Shown here: positions 15,890-24,952 of the stretch, piece after piece
Position numbering within the stretch: the stretch's first letter is position 1
Layout of the letters: every line of letters begins with the position of its first letter
Source of the DNA: Burkholderia sp.
GTDB lineage: Bacteria > Pseudomonadota > Gammaproteobacteria > Burkholderiales > Burkholderiaceae
Assembly (NCBI RefSeq): GCF_018375725.1
Contig: NZ_JAHACR010000002.1
Span: 1-64,000, forward strand
Direction of reading: 5' to 3'
Length of the DNA stretch: 64,000 nt
Notes under the pieces: generated by a model
Seen by the model: only the letters and a program-made list of their open reading frames with translations
The model's database searches: none
Told to the model about the DNA's origin: nothing
Translations under genes and position numbers: made by a program

Positions 15890-16198
15890 ATGAACATCGA
15901 AGTACTCAAGGCATCCGGGTTTGTGGCCGTTGAATACCCGGGTCAGCAGGGCGTTTTCTACACGAAGAAACTCCCGGTGACCGACATGCCCTACATGCGT
16001 GAGCATGCGATTGATTACGACCTGATTGGAGAAACGACCGTCATGCTGGTCGAGGTCACGCCGGACCGCCGCGTGCAGATGACCGCGATCAATACCGACT
16101 ACGTCGAAGAAGCCGTCGCAATCGATACCGACGAGGCCGCCGGCCTGCTGCGCGATGCCGGCGTCAACGTTGATCTGCTGCTCGGCAAGGGGGTGTAA
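15890..16198 (+). CDS. Hypothetical protein, 102 aa
   Basis: ATG 15890 follows AAGGAA. An acidic alpha-beta protein with regular strands (GFVAVEYPG, GVFYTKKLPV, TVMLVEVTPD, VQMTAINTDYVEEAV) and a C-terminal helix. The next gene starts on its stop codon. I recognise no family. Confidence 0.75.
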   Translation: MNIEVLKASGFVAVEYPGQQGVFYTKKLPVTDMPYMREHAIDYDLIGETTVMLVEVTPDRRVQMTAINTDYVEEAVAIDTDEAAGLLRDAGVNVDLLLGKGV

Positions 16199-16437
16199 TG
16201 AGTCTGCAAAACTACTCAGCGGGAACGCGTGTGCGGATCGGCGATCGCATCTTTCGAAGAACGACTACCGGCACGTTTTGGCGGGAAGAGCACCAGATCC
16301 CCGGCAACTGCGTGAGCCGCCCGTCCATCAGCCTGGAGATCATTGAGCGGGCCGCCGGCGTGAAGCACGTCGTGCTCGCGGAGCGCGGACGCTGTCTGGT
16401 CGAAAACTCGCTCGAGCACGACGAACACAGCCAGTGA
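16198..16437 (+). CDS. Hypothetical protein, 79 aa
   Basis: Its ATG overlaps the preceding TAA (TAATG), implying coupling. The pattern VRIGDRIFRRTTTGTFWREE suggests a small beta-barrel such as an SH3-like or KOW-like fold, with an acidic tail. Function unknown. Confidence 0.7.
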   Translation: MSLQNYSAGTRVRIGDRIFRRTTTGTFWREEHQIPGNCVSRPSISLEIIERAAGVKHVVLAERGRCLVENSLEHDEHSQ

Positions 16438-16452
16438 TTGAACGGAACAGAA

Positions 16453-16932
16453 ATGGGAGAACCGGACAACGACTGGATCGACGAGCTTGCCACGAAGTTG
16501 ACGCATGTTCGCCCGGATTTTGTGGCTGAGGTCAAAGGCATGAGCCGCGACGAATTGCAACGTCGAGCGTTGATCCAGGCTGACCATGTTGGCCTTTTCG
16601 CCGGTAGCCTGGATGGCATTCCGGAAATCCACTGCATACCGGGAAGCGGTGTTGATCGGTGCCGCGATCATGACAACATCCGATCGATTGTTGCTGAGCT
16701 GGTCAAACATTGCCCGAGAACGTGGGAGCGTACGTGGAAAGGGCAAAGGAAATGCGATATGGATCTGACCCAGTTTGCCCGGGTGGGCGACACCGTCGAA
16801 TGCCACGTGAGAAATCCGCAGCCGGGGGTCATTCGCATGCAGCTGCTGACGCCGGAGGCCTGCGCTCATGCAAATGATTTGCTGATGGACCCGGCCAGTG
16901 GGTGGAAGCTGGTTCCGAGCCAAGGCGGATAA
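16453..16932 (+). CDS. Hypothetical protein, 159 aa
   Basis: ATG 16453 follows CGGAAC. An acidic soluble protein with helical N-terminal 60 residues and a mixed remainder, including several Cys and His (CIPGSGVDRCRDHDN) that could bind metal. I recognise no family. Confidence 0.65.
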   Translation: MGEPDNDWIDELATKLTHVRPDFVAEVKGMSRDELQRRALIQADHVGLFAGSLDGIPEIHCIPGSGVDRCRDHDNIRSIVAELVKHCPRTWERTWKGQRKCDMDLTQFARVGDTVECHVRNPQPGVIRMQLLTPEACAHANDLLMDPASGWKLVPSQGG

Positions 16933-16949
16933 GCGGAACAAGGAAAAGC

Positions 16950-17078
16950 ATGTTGCTGAATAAATGGAAGGACGGAAGCGCAGGCCATGCGAAGGCGATG
17001 ACGGCAGCATTTGTCAACGCCCTCTTGTACGCCGGGATTTTGGGCATTGTCGCGCTGATTGTAATCAAAGTAACCTGA
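16950..17078 (+). CDS. Small membrane protein, 42 aa
   Basis: ATG 16950 follows AAGGAAAAG. The basic N-terminal half is followed by one transmembrane segment (about residues 20-40, LLYAGILGIVALIVIKV). The next gene starts 18 bases after its stop. A good ribosome binding site and clean topology support it as a real small protein. Confidence 0.6.
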   Translation: MLLNKWKDGSAGHAKAMTAAFVNALLYAGILGIVALIVIKVT

Positions 17079-17096
17079 TTGAAGGGAGTAAACGAC

Positions 17097-17420
17097 ATGC
17101 GTGGGGTGTTCAAGGGCCTGTTTGTCGCGACCTTGCTTGTGATTTCTACGACAGCGCTCGCGGAAGGGTTCGGTGACCGATCGACTCGTATTGGCTGGCA
17201 TGTTCGTCAGCCGACCCGCTTTATGGTGTCTGGGGTGCTGCGGAAGAACGGCAGCACGGACGTCATCAAGCCGATTCAGTCGATCTTGACGGCTGACGAT
17301 GGAAGCACCGCGCTTCAGATCTTCATCAAGAGCGCGCAAACGCAGTATCCGGGGTACGTGCTGATCGCCACGCTGGTTTCGCCCGTGCCTACAGCCGGAA
17401 CGTGCGAGAACGCGATATAG
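17097..17420 (+). CDS. Exported hypothetical protein, 107 aa
   Basis: ATG 17097 follows GAAGGGAG. A typical Sec signal covers residues 1-23 (hydrophobic core FVATLLVISTTALA). The mature protein is beta-rich with one Cys near the C-terminus. Likely periplasmic; function unknown. Confidence 0.75.
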   Translation: MRGVFKGLFVATLLVISTTALAEGFGDRSTRIGWHVRQPTRFMVSGVLRKNGSTDVIKPIQSILTADDGSTALQIFIKSAQTQYPGYVLIATLVSPVPTAGTCENAI

Positions 17421-17536
17421 GCGAACTAGGAAGGCGGGGAATTCCCGCTGGGAATCTTGACTTGAACGATGACGTGCGACGATGAGGCCCTTCGCGCACC
17501 TCACACCACCCAGGTTGAAACCACTCGGGAAAAAAT

Positions 17537-18082
17537 ATGGGACGCATATTGGGTCGCGTGGAGTATGGAGCCAACGCAAAAGAGCCGAACCGGTTCTTTA
17601 TTCATTGCGACACGTCAGGATGGTCAATGCCGCCGCTTTTTGCCGACCCAGCAGAGGCGTGGCGCGTCTATGACCGGGACGAAAACGGGGAAGCGTTGTA
17701 TGCAGCCGTTCCGAAGCACAGCACCATTGTGCGGGTGATTCGCAAGGTGCTGGCTCACGGGCATAGTTTCGCCGCGAGCGGAGAGATTTATGGCGAGCCG
17801 TTATTCGGTTTGGCAACGGACGATCGACTCTTGTACCCGCTCAGCAGGGGATTCGAAGAGAATCGGCGCTGCTTCCTAAAAGCCGGCGGTGTGCTCCATG
17901 TCGCAGAAGAGGTGGACGGCGGATTCAGCGGCTACTACGACCATCCCATCTGCGCGGAACGATGGGATTGGAGCAAGGATGATCAGAGAATTGCGTTCGA
18001 GGAACTGTTCGACCAGCCCCTCGATCTGTGCCCTCGTTGTGTTGAAGCGTTGCTCGCGAAGGGCGGCGGCTATGACGGTTGA
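17537..18082 (+). CDS. Hypothetical protein, 181 aa
   Basis: ATG 17537 follows GGGAAAA. A soluble protein with high aromatic content and a C-terminal LCPRC motif (about residues 168-172) plus an earlier Cys-Ala-Glu-Arg-Trp, which together could hold a metal. I recognise no family. The next gene overlaps its end by 11 bases. Confidence 0.75.
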   Translation: MGRILGRVEYGANAKEPNRFFIHCDTSGWSMPPLFADPAEAWRVYDRDENGEALYAAVPKHSTIVRVIRKVLAHGHSFAASGEIYGEPLFGLATDDRLLYPLSRGFEENRRCFLKAGGVLHVAEEVDGGFSGYYDHPICAERWDWSKDDQRIAFEELFDQPLDLCPRCVEALLAKGGGYDG

Positions 18083-18275
18083 AGCGAAGATCAACTTTTT
18101 ACACTCGGCGATCGCCGAGGACGTCCGTACGCTTCCATGGCGCTCGAATTGCGCCGGCGAGATCTTTGCCGATGACGGATCCGAGAATGGCTTGCGCATT
18201 GGCCATTTTCAGGGTGATGCTGCGATCGCAGCGTTCGTTGTGGCCGCCCACGACGAGTTCCGAAATGGCCGATAG
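18072..18275 (+). CDS. Hypothetical protein, 67 aa
   Basis: ATG 18072 lies inside the end of the preceding gene, with AAGGGCGG upstream. A compact helical start and a mixed end (IFADDGSENGLRIGHF). The tight overlap suggests coupled expression. Function unknown. Confidence 0.6.
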   Translation: MTVEAKINFLHSAIAEDVRTLPWRSNCAGEIFADDGSENGLRIGHFQGDAAIAAFVVAAHDEFRNGR

Positions 18276-18334
18276 GAAAGCAATAGACCTGTGGGCGTCC
18301 AGGAAGACCGCATAGGGAAGATCTACGTGCTGGC

Positions 18335-18362
18335 TTGAAACGAAGGATGACATCGCTAGTAT
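18335..18362 (+). promoter_or_regulatory. Sigma70 promoter, 16-base spacer
   Basis: TTGAAA (18335-18340), 16 bases, TAGTAT (18357-18362), 43 bases before the next start. Confidence 0.7.
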
Positions 18363-18405
18363 TGGTCACGCAAGCGTACTGCTGCCAATCACGGGGAAAA
18401 CAGCG

Positions 18406-18609
18406 ATGTCCAAAGAGATCTGCTACTGGCACGAGGAAATGAGCGAGGAGATCGCTCGCCGTGTGCTCGGCATGCATTTCGATTACGCGGTCTCGCAGGG
18501 TGTCGTTTTCTGCGAAAGCCGCGCGACCGGCGCCTGGCAGGCCAACCTGCAGGAATCCTTCGGCGCGTTCAAGACGGCTGCCCGTGTAGCCGCAGGCGGC
18601 CGTACCTGA
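18406..18609 (+). CDS. Hypothetical protein, 67 aa
   Basis: ATG 18406 follows CGGGGAAAA. A small soluble protein with a helical first half (EEMSEEIARRVLGMHFDYAVS) and a short beta hairpin (GVVFCESRATGAW). It is the first gene after the promoter at 18335. I recognise no family. Confidence 0.7.
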   Translation: MSKEICYWHEEMSEEIARRVLGMHFDYAVSQGVVFCESRATGAWQANLQESFGAFKTAARVAAGGRT

Positions 18610-18647
18610 CCGCGCACCAGTACGATCCCTTCCAGCGAGCTCCGACC

Positions 18648-18950
18648 ATGAACAAGAACCAGTATCGCATCGCCCGCCGAATGATCCGCGAGAACGGCCG
18701 CTACGCGCTCCAGTGGATGCGCAAGGACATCGGCCAGGAGATGGCCCGCATCATCGAAATTCGCAAGGATGAACTTGGCGATCGTGAGGAACTATTCCGC
18801 GACATGGGTTGGGGCATTCACCTCTCGAAGAGCATCGCCCGCGATATCGCCTCGAGCCGCGGCCGGCGCACGGCGAGCTCGCGCGAGCGAAAGAATCCCG
18901 GCGCCGCGACCGCGTCCGGGAATCCACGCGTGATCGCGCTTGCCGCCTGA
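18648..18950 (+). CDS. Basic helical protein, 100 aa
   Basis: A strongly basic protein with a long helical region (residues 1-65) and an Arg/Ser-rich, probably disordered tail. The ribosome binding site is weak (GCGAG). It could bind nucleic acid, but no motif shows this. A short GACCGC/GCGGTC hairpin at 18977-18994 follows. Confidence 0.6.
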   Translation: MNKNQYRIARRMIRENGRYALQWMRKDIGQEMARIIEIRKDELGDREELFRDMGWGIHLSKSIARDIASSRGRRTASSRERKNPGAATASGNPRVIALAA

Positions 18951-19123
18951 CACGCAGGCCGATTCTTCCGCGCCTCGACCGCGATCTTGCGGTCTTATCC
19001 GGCGATATCGGATGGCACCGTGCGCATGGCGCGGAACGCTGAGACCTGGCTGTGCTTGACGCGGCCCAAGGACTGTTGGGCGCAATTTCCATGGAAAGAC
19101 ATCCCTGATAGGTCACGATTCAA

Positions 19124-19154
19124 GATTCCTGACAAGAATCGATCTCCCTAGAAT
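19124..19154 (+). promoter_or_regulatory. Promoter overlapped by a TTCC-type dyad
   Basis: TTCCTG (19126-19131) with a 17-base spacer leads to TAGAAT (19149-19154). GATTC...GAATC arms (19124-19140, GATTCC-TGACA-AGAATC) overlap the -35 box, so a dyad-binding protein here would block the promoter. Confidence 0.55.
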
Positions 19155-19181
19155 GTTCGGCTACAAGGCAGAGAAGGTGCT

Positions 19182-19688
19182 ATGGCCAGCCTGCCGTGTC
19201 GTTTGCGCGCTCGTGCGCCGACGTGTTCAGCCGTGGGGCGCATCATGCCGGAAATTTCCCGACAGGAATTGAAGCGGGCGTGGGGCAGGATCATCCAGCC
19301 GATGGAGCCAGCCTACATCTATGAGCGGGCCAGCCAACTGGCGATGGAAGCATTCGAAGCGGCGATCGAGGAACTGACCGTCGCGCTCAAGGAACTTCCG
19401 GCGGGAGTCTGTGCGCAATTCGACGTGGCTGAGGCGGAAGGGGAGGTTTGGACCTTCTGGCTGGCCCGCGAGCGCAAGCCGAAGCTGATGTTGGCGATTG
19501 GCCCGCGTGAGTCGGTTTTGGAGGATGCGATCGATCCGGGGCATTTCGAGTGGATCGGCATGCACGACGCAAAGGTCGCCACGCACCTGATCCGTGTCTG
19601 GCTCGAATCTGCCGACCGAAAGATCGCTTTCTACCCGGTCGCGACGCTGAACGATGCGCGCGAGCGACTGACAACCGAACAGCAGTGA
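19182..19688 (+). CDS. Hypothetical protein, 168 aa
   Basis: ATG 19182 follows AGAAGG and fits the promoter at 19126. An internal start at MPEISRQ (19245) would remove an odd basic, Cys-containing leader. The body is helical then beta-rich and acidic (about residues 75-150: AQFDVAEAEGEVWTFWLARE). I recognise no family. Confidence 0.7.
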   Translation: MASLPCRLRARAPTCSAVGRIMPEISRQELKRAWGRIIQPMEPAYIYERASQLAMEAFEAAIEELTVALKELPAGVCAQFDVAEAEGEVWTFWLARERKPKLMLAIGPRESVLEDAIDPGHFEWIGMHDAKVATHLIRVWLESADRKIAFYPVATLNDARERLTTEQQ

Positions 19689-19776
19689 TGCTGTGTGGAG
19701 GCGCCGGCTAGTTCCATGCCTGATGTCCGAACGGTAGGTGCTAGCGGGCGCAAGTTTGGATCTTTCGGAGAAGTCG

Positions 19777-20304
19777 ATGACCCGTAACGAACGTAACAAG
19801 GAACTGCATCTCGAGCGCCGTAACCTCGCCGCGGCACTCACATGGCCGGAGAGCACGCCATTTCTGCTCAATCCGGATCCGGCTCAGCGAAAACGGCTCA
19901 AGGCTGTTGGATGGATGATCGCCATGCTGGTGTTCGGCATTCTGCTGCCGATCAAGGATCCGATCGACGCCTGGTCGAAGTCGTACGAAAACAAGCAGAT
20001 GCGTCCCGCGATGGAGACTGCGATGCAGGCAGGCAACCGCGCTGCCGGCACGTGGCTCGCGCTGCACTTCCGCAAGGACTATCCGGGCCTGCTCCAGCAG
20101 GAAGTCGACGCAGGCGAGCCGACGGCGATGTTCCTGGTCGGCCGCCTGATGAGCGGATCCGACCATCCCGAGCGCGTGATCAAGATTGATCCGTCGATGT
20201 CGGCTTCCCAGGTGAAGGCGAAGGGCTTTGAGCTCATGCGTCGCGCAGCAGCGGCCGGCAATCAGGACGCGCTGAAGTACCTGATCCAGAACGGCGGCCT
20301 GTAA
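19777..20304 (+). CDS. Membrane-anchored Sel1-like repeat protein, 175 aa
   Basis: ATG 19777 follows CGGAGAAG. One transmembrane segment lies at about 45-62. The C-terminal part carries Sel1-like helical repeat features (GEPTAMFLVGRLMSG, then RRAAAAGNQDALKYL). Sel1 proteins act as adaptors; the anchor places the repeats on one membrane face. The repeat call is by eye and the number of repeats is low. Confidence 0.6.
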   Translation: MTRNERNKELHLERRNLAAALTWPESTPFLLNPDPAQRKRLKAVGWMIAMLVFGILLPIKDPIDAWSKSYENKQMRPAMETAMQAGNRAAGTWLALHFRKDYPGLLQQEVDAGEPTAMFLVGRLMSGSDHPERVIKIDPSMSASQVKAKGFELMRRAAAAGNQDALKYLIQNGGL

Positions 20305-20341
20305 GCGGCCCCGAAACTCCATCCGAAGCAGAGACACGACC

Positions 20342-20779
20342 ATGACCAAGAAGATCAACGAGCAGATCACCGGCTCGGCGCGTGAAAACGTCTGGCGATT
20401 TGAAGCGATATTCCACCTCGGCGCGATCGCCCAGCACGACTCGCTGCCGCCAGCGTGCCGCGATGCGATCGACGAAGAACTGGTCGAAATCGCGAAGGCC
20501 GTGGGCGTTCCCGGCAAGAAGGCGCTTCGGATGGAGACGGATGAATTCGTCGAATACGTGCTGGACAAGAATCTGACGGGGCTCCTCGTCAACGTCGCCA
20601 CGCCGGTGCGTGAGTACTTCGAGGGCCACGACAGCAACAGTTTCGGATTCAGCTGGGGCCACTACGGAACGGAGTGGTTGTACGGCGAGGATCTGGCCGC
20701 GCTGCTGCCGAAGATCGAAGCATGGGTCAGGGAGCGGAGCGACGAGGACCGTCGCAAGTCGGCCCGCAAGGCGGCGTAG
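20342..20779 (+). CDS. Hypothetical protein, 145 aa
   Basis: ATG 20342 follows GAAGCAGAGA. An acidic, mainly helical soluble protein with an aromatic patch (NSFGFSWGHYGTEWLYG, about 100-116) and a basic tail. I recognise no family. Confidence 0.75.
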   Translation: MTKKINEQITGSARENVWRFEAIFHLGAIAQHDSLPPACRDAIDEELVEIAKAVGVPGKKALRMETDEFVEYVLDKNLTGLLVNVATPVREYFEGHDSNSFGFSWGHYGTEWLYGEDLAALLPKIEAWVRERSDEDRRKSARKAA

Positions 20780-20816
20780 CCGGCCTTGTGCCACCAATCA
20801 CGAAAAGAGAAATCAC

Positions 20817-21419
20817 ATGCACAACTTCTGGACCATCCTGATAGATGGGCCGCACTTGCTGGCGTTGGATGTCCCTGTCGTCACCGCGATCCTGCTTGGG
20901 CCGTTTCTCGCATACGTACTCTTGCTTAAGCGGGCCCCGTCCATGTCCGCTGCAACGAAGCGACGTGCCGGCATCGCCTACCTCGCGTCCGTTGCGCTAT
21001 TTCTCGGCGCGTATGTGGGATCCAAGGCGACGGTCGCAGTTTCGCAAATCACGGTACCGGCCGTATTCCGTGAACTACAGACGGTGACGGATTACCAGGT
21101 CGTATGCCGCTGGAACGTTGACCAGACTGATCATCTGGCGTGGTCCGTCGCTCACGATCGTCTGCTTGCCGACGACGTGAAATGGCGTACGTCGTATCTG
21201 GACACGAAGCCGCATGCGCGGACAGGTAAGGAAGTTCCGTGTAACGAGACGCCGGTGCCCATCAGGATCGACATGGTCCAGATGGATATGCATGCGGTCG
21301 CCATGTGGATGCTCATCGGAAAGATCATCTGGCTGCTGGGATGCGCGGGCATCGGTTGGAGCCTGTTCACTGGGCTGGTGAGCGAGACCCGCGTGTCCGA
21401 GCTTAAGCCGTCAGCTTGA
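20817..21419 (+). CDS. Membrane protein, three TM segments, 200 aa
   Basis: ATG 20817 follows AAAAGAGA. Transmembrane segments at about 18-38, 48-66 and 160-186. Between the second and third lies a 90-residue domain, probably periplasmic, with two Cys. It closes with a short basic and acidic tail. Function unknown. Confidence 0.75.
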   Translation: MHNFWTILIDGPHLLALDVPVVTAILLGPFLAYVLLLKRAPSMSAATKRRAGIAYLASVALFLGAYVGSKATVAVSQITVPAVFRELQTVTDYQVVCRWNVDQTDHLAWSVAHDRLLADDVKWRTSYLDTKPHARTGKEVPCNETPVPIRIDMVQMDMHAVAMWMLIGKIIWLLGCAGIGWSLFTGLVSETRVSELKPSA

Positions 21420-21472
21420 TCGGCGATCTGCAGAGCCATTCATTCAACCCGTCCAATCAGGAAATGAAATCC

Positions 21473-22009
21473 ATGAAGACAACCATCATCTTGGCGCTGC
21501 TGGCGGTGGTCGGCGTTGCGAACGCCGAACCGGTCAAGCCCGCTGCTGGTCAGCCGATCCCGCAGACTTTCGCGATCGCCGGCGCCGACGAACTGCGTCC
21601 GAACGCGGTCACGAGCCCCGATGGCCGCATCCACCTCATATTCGGTCACGGCCCGATCCTTCCGCGCCCGGTTGTGCTGCTCCAGGACGAGGCCGGCAAG
21701 AATCGCGTGGCGCTCTTCCAGGAAGTGGCCGAGAAGGACCACATGGAATATGTCCTGTACCGCACGCCCGCGGATGCGCCGATCGTCATCGTCCTGAAGG
21801 AAGGTCAGCGCCAAGCCGTCATCGTGAGCGGCCCGAAGGCTCCCGACGTGACTGCCACCGCCGGCGTGGCCGGCGCGGCAAGTGCCGCCAGCGCGCCCGA
21901 GGCCAAGGTCGTTGGCGCGAATCACGACATGGCCGGTACCGAGCGGCCGAAGTGCTCGCTCGACGGCGTGAAGATCGAAGGCACCGCCCGCATTACCTGC
22001 GCTGAGTGA
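21473..22009 (+). CDS. Exported hypothetical protein, 178 aa
   Basis: ATG 21473 follows AGGAAAT. A short Sec signal (residues 1-17, ending VANAE) precedes a beta-rich mature domain (about 25-125), an Ala/Pro linker (130-150) and a C-terminal region with two Cys that may form a disulfide. The domain resembles periplasmic single-sheet proteins in style only. Confidence 0.75.
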   Translation: MKTTIILALLAVVGVANAEPVKPAAGQPIPQTFAIAGADELRPNAVTSPDGRIHLIFGHGPILPRPVVLLQDEAGKNRVALFQEVAEKDHMEYVLYRTPADAPIVIVLKEGQRQAVIVSGPKAPDVTATAGVAGAASAASAPEAKVVGANHDMAGTERPKCSLDGVKIEGTARITCAE

Positions 22010-22046
22010 CCGTCCGAAACTCGTCCTCGCTAGCGGAGTAACGATC

Positions 22047-22469
22047 ATGAACCACGTCATGCGGAACTGCAGCCCACGCGGGATTGCGCGTCGCGTCGCG
22101 CTCGGCCGGTGGGACTACTCGACCGAACACATCCTCGGCTTGCGGTTCACGATCAATTTCCTGGGGCAAGGGTTCGGACTGAAGGAAGCGCCTGCAAGTT
22201 TCCTGAGTGCGCGCCGCTGGCTGCTGACACGCGAGACTCCGCAGCACTTCAGCCAGATCGTCGAGATATCAACCGGCAAGCGCAGGCTCGTTGCGACCGG
22301 CTATGCCATGTACCCAGGCGGCTGGCTCTGCCAAGTGTACGAGAAGGATCTTCATGTCCCGGACGAAGACACCGAGGACACGAGGTTGAGCGGCGACAAC
22401 AATGCGCGGCTCCTGCTCGACCAGATGAAAGAGCACCTCGAAACCGTGGTGACCAGCCGCAATCGATAA
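22047..22469 (+). CDS. Hypothetical protein, 140 aa
   Basis: ATG 22047 lies 37 bases after the preceding gene with GGAG upstream. A soluble alpha-beta protein with Trp and Tyr residues in the core and an acidic loop. I recognise no family. Confidence 0.7.
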   Translation: MNHVMRNCSPRGIARRVALGRWDYSTEHILGLRFTINFLGQGFGLKEAPASFLSARRWLLTRETPQHFSQIVEISTGKRRLVATGYAMYPGGWLCQVYEKDLHVPDEDTEDTRLSGDNNARLLLDQMKEHLETVVTSRNR

Positions 22470-22539
22470 ACCACGAACGGCGTGGCCACGGTGACTCACG
22501 ACAAGACATGACTGGCGGCACGATCTGATGGAGGTTGCG

Positions 22540-23022
22540 ATGTCGAATGCAGAAGCAAGCAATGGAATGGAAACGAACGACCTGCCGGCTGGTGCGCAGC
22601 TCATGCCGTCATGGGGGCTCACGCGGACCGGGGTGATCCGTTCCGACGTTGATGCCCAGAAGATGGCGCTGCGCGACTACGGCGCAAAGCCCGGCGGTTC
22701 TGCCGAATTTGATTTCGGCGCGGGTTTTTCGCGCGGCGTCCAGTTCGGTCGCGCGACGGCCAGCGATGACGTGCCCGCGTTCGCATGGACGAAGGAACCG
22801 CCGAAAGAGCAGGGCCTGTACTGGCATTGGACCGGCGACCTCGACGCCCGTCCGGTGCCGCTGTCCGTGCTCTGGTCCGGAAGCACCAAGAAGTGCTTCG
22901 TCAGCATCGGCCAATACGGCATCACTACCGCGATCGACTGCGATGCCTACGGAGGTTACTGGCAACCGGTCATCGTGCCGAAGATGGACGAATCGATCGG
23001 ATACTACGGGAGCGACGCATGA
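22540..23022 (+). CDS. Hypothetical protein, 160 aa
   Basis: ATG 22540 is chosen because GGAGG lies 5 bases upstream; ATG 22528 is part of that site. The first 60 residues are hydrophilic. The second half has the pattern of short strands with WTKEPPKEQGLYWHWTGD and ends GGYWQPVIVP, like the small DUF551/Lar-type proteins that modify phage and plasmid functions, though not a clear member. Confidence 0.7.
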   Translation: MSNAEASNGMETNDLPAGAQLMPSWGLTRTGVIRSDVDAQKMALRDYGAKPGGSAEFDFGAGFSRGVQFGRATASDDVPAFAWTKEPPKEQGLYWHWTGDLDARPVPLSVLWSGSTKKCFVSIGQYGITTAIDCDAYGGYWQPVIVPKMDESIGYYGSDA

Positions 23023-23462
23023 TTGGGAGTGCGGAGCAATCCGTTCCGGACCAGAGCCTCGACGAGCTGGTCAAGGAGCGCAATCGGCTGAACGTGGCAA
23101 TCCGCGCAAGGCTCGCTGACCCGTGCCGGGACCTGAACGCCGAAGAATTGAATCGTCTGCGGCAGGAGGCGCTGGTGGATCTGGTGCCGGACTTCGTCAA
23201 CGATATGCTCCGATACCTCCGGATGCATAGCATCGCGCTCGTTTTCCATGACGGTCGGATCGAGAACGGGGCAGTGGGATACACGCCCGAGTTGGCGGTC
23301 AAGAAAGCCGTCATGGAGCATGGTTGGCACGGTTACCCGGATACGTTTCGCAGCAAGCTCGCCGATGCGCTGTTCGCCAACATCTTCGACGTACGGGCGG
23401 ATCTGGACAAGGCGCCGATGGCTCGCTGGAAAACCAACGATACCCCGTCCAGCCTGTCGTAA
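23019..23462 (+). CDS. Hypothetical protein, 147 aa
   Basis: ATG 23019 overlaps the preceding stop as ATGA. A mainly helical soluble protein; the first 60 residues have coiled-coil character. It is the second gene of a coupled pair. I recognise no family. Confidence 0.7.
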   Translation: MIGSAEQSVPDQSLDELVKERNRLNVAIRARLADPCRDLNAEELNRLRQEALVDLVPDFVNDMLRYLRMHSIALVFHDGRIENGAVGYTPELAVKKAVMEHGWHGYPDTFRSKLADALFANIFDVRADLDKAPMARWKTNDTPSSLS

Positions 23463-23487
23463 TCCCCAAACCTCACTGGAGAATTCC

Positions 23488-24465
23488 ATGCAGGAATCCA
23501 ATACCGCGAGCAGCGCTCCCGAAGAATTTCCCGGGTATCCGGAACTCGTGCTGCGCGAACTGCCGGACGGCCGCGTGACCGGCGTCGCCATGCGGGAGAT
23601 GCGCTCCTCCTTCCATGTCACGTTCGCGGGCAAGTTCGTCGAGCCGGAAGAGGTCGAGCGGGGCATCCAGATACTACGTACGCTGGACCAAAACGAGGCG
23701 TATGGGTCATGGAAGAAGGAGTTGGACATCGATGCGGCCACGCTCGGCGACGCGATCGCATCGAGCCCGGAAAGCTCTGTTGGGCAGAAGTTCGTGTTCC
23801 TATATCGCGGCAACGAATGGCTTTGGGGAATCTGGAATAATCCCGATCATCCGAAGCGCAGCGGGGTTCTGAAGGATCTGGCAGGCGTGGATCTACGCAG
23901 CGTCGCAGATTTCCACGGCACACGCGTCTCGGCCGCCAAGCGTGGCGAGCGACCGGGCCTGGATACGGTGCGCGCCAACCAGACCGTCGCAGGTCCCTAT
24001 CAGGTGCTTGAGGTCGCGATCGACCTGCTCGAGCAAAGTTCGCTGCGGTCTTCCGCCAAGCAGGACTATGAGGCCCATCCTGCTGTCCGCTATCTCTGTG
24101 ACTGGTGGAACCGGAATGCGCCGGAAGGCAGTCGTGAGGCCGGGTTCGTGCGTCTGTACGTCTGGAACGAGACGGATCGGATCTTCAACGCCTGCGATCC
24201 GGAAGAGCCGGCAGCGCAGGCCAATCAGCTCGATAGTTGGCCCAGCTATGCGCTGTTCGAACGTCCGGGGATGCCGACGGTCCTTGGCTGCTTCTATCGC
24301 GGGCGACGATTCAACAAGGACGACGGCACTGGCGGCACTAAGCTCTATGCCGCCGATGGAAGCGAAGCGTGGGACATCGGGCTTGAAGCCGCAGAGGTCG
24401 ACGAGGCCTACTACTCGCTGATCGGCCTCGAAAGGCTGGCTGAGCATGACGTGTTCGCTGTCTGA
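23488..24465 (+). CDS. Hypothetical protein, 325 aa
   Basis: ATG 23488 follows CTGGAGA. A larger soluble acidic protein. Residues 1-130 are mixed alpha-beta; 140-230 helical with many charged residues; 230-325 contain a repeating short-strand pattern (YALFERPGMPTVLGCFYRG). Trp-rich, no export signal. I recognise no family. Confidence 0.75.
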   Translation: MQESNTASSAPEEFPGYPELVLRELPDGRVTGVAMREMRSSFHVTFAGKFVEPEEVERGIQILRTLDQNEAYGSWKKELDIDAATLGDAIASSPESSVGQKFVFLYRGNEWLWGIWNNPDHPKRSGVLKDLAGVDLRSVADFHGTRVSAAKRGERPGLDTVRANQTVAGPYQVLEVAIDLLEQSSLRSSAKQDYEAHPAVRYLCDWWNRNAPEGSREAGFVRLYVWNETDRIFNACDPEEPAAQANQLDSWPSYALFERPGMPTVLGCFYRGRRFNKDDGTGGTKLYAADGSEAWDIGLEAAEVDEAYYSLIGLERLAEHDVFAV

Positions 24466-24491
24466 AGCAATTTTCCGTCAGGAGTCAAGGC

Positions 24492-24872
24492 ATGTATAGA
24501 AGCATAGCCCTGTGGGGGCTGGCAGAGGCTATTGCCACATACGGTTTCGCCACGCACATGGGGCATTCCGCGAAATCCGCACTGGAAATTACTGGTGCTG
24601 TACTCGTCGGCCCGTTCGCGCTCTTCCTCCTGATCGGAATCTTGGCGAGGCCCGTTGTTACCTTCATGGCAATTCGCGCCGCGCGGCGCCGCATTGCTAT
24701 CGAGGCGCGGTATCCGCGCACGCGCGTTACGGCGCTGTCCAGAGGCAAGTGGTTGGTCACGGACCTCGACACCGGAAAGACCCGGTGCGTACTGGAACGA
24801 GACGGCGTGACAATCGCCGACCAAACTCCCGCCAAGCTGTGGCGGCGCGGTCGTAAGACCCAGGTCGGTTGA
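24492..24872 (+). CDS. Membrane protein with cytosolic beta domain, 126 aa
   Basis: ATG 24492 follows CAGGAGTC. Hydrophobic segments at about 5-22 and 32-60 suggest two transmembrane helices, followed by a basic stretch and a beta-rich cytosolic domain of 60 residues. Function unknown. Confidence 0.7.
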   Translation: MYRSIALWGLAEAIATYGFATHMGHSAKSALEITGAVLVGPFALFLLIGILARPVVTFMAIRAARRRIAIEARYPRTRVTALSRGKWLVTDLDTGKTRCVLERDGVTIADQTPAKLWRRGRKTQVG

Positions 24873-24882
24873 TTTCCGAGAC

Positions 24883-24910
24883 TTGAACCGGAAGGCTCGT
24901 TCGGTAGAGT
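24883..24910 (+). promoter_or_regulatory. Sigma70 promoter, 16-base spacer
   Basis: TTGAAC (24883-24888), 16 bases, TAGAGT (24905-24910), 42 bases before the next start. Confidence 0.7.
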
Positions 24911-24952
24911 GTCCGCAGAACGGGGCAATCCCACCGCCCCGGAAGGAACCCC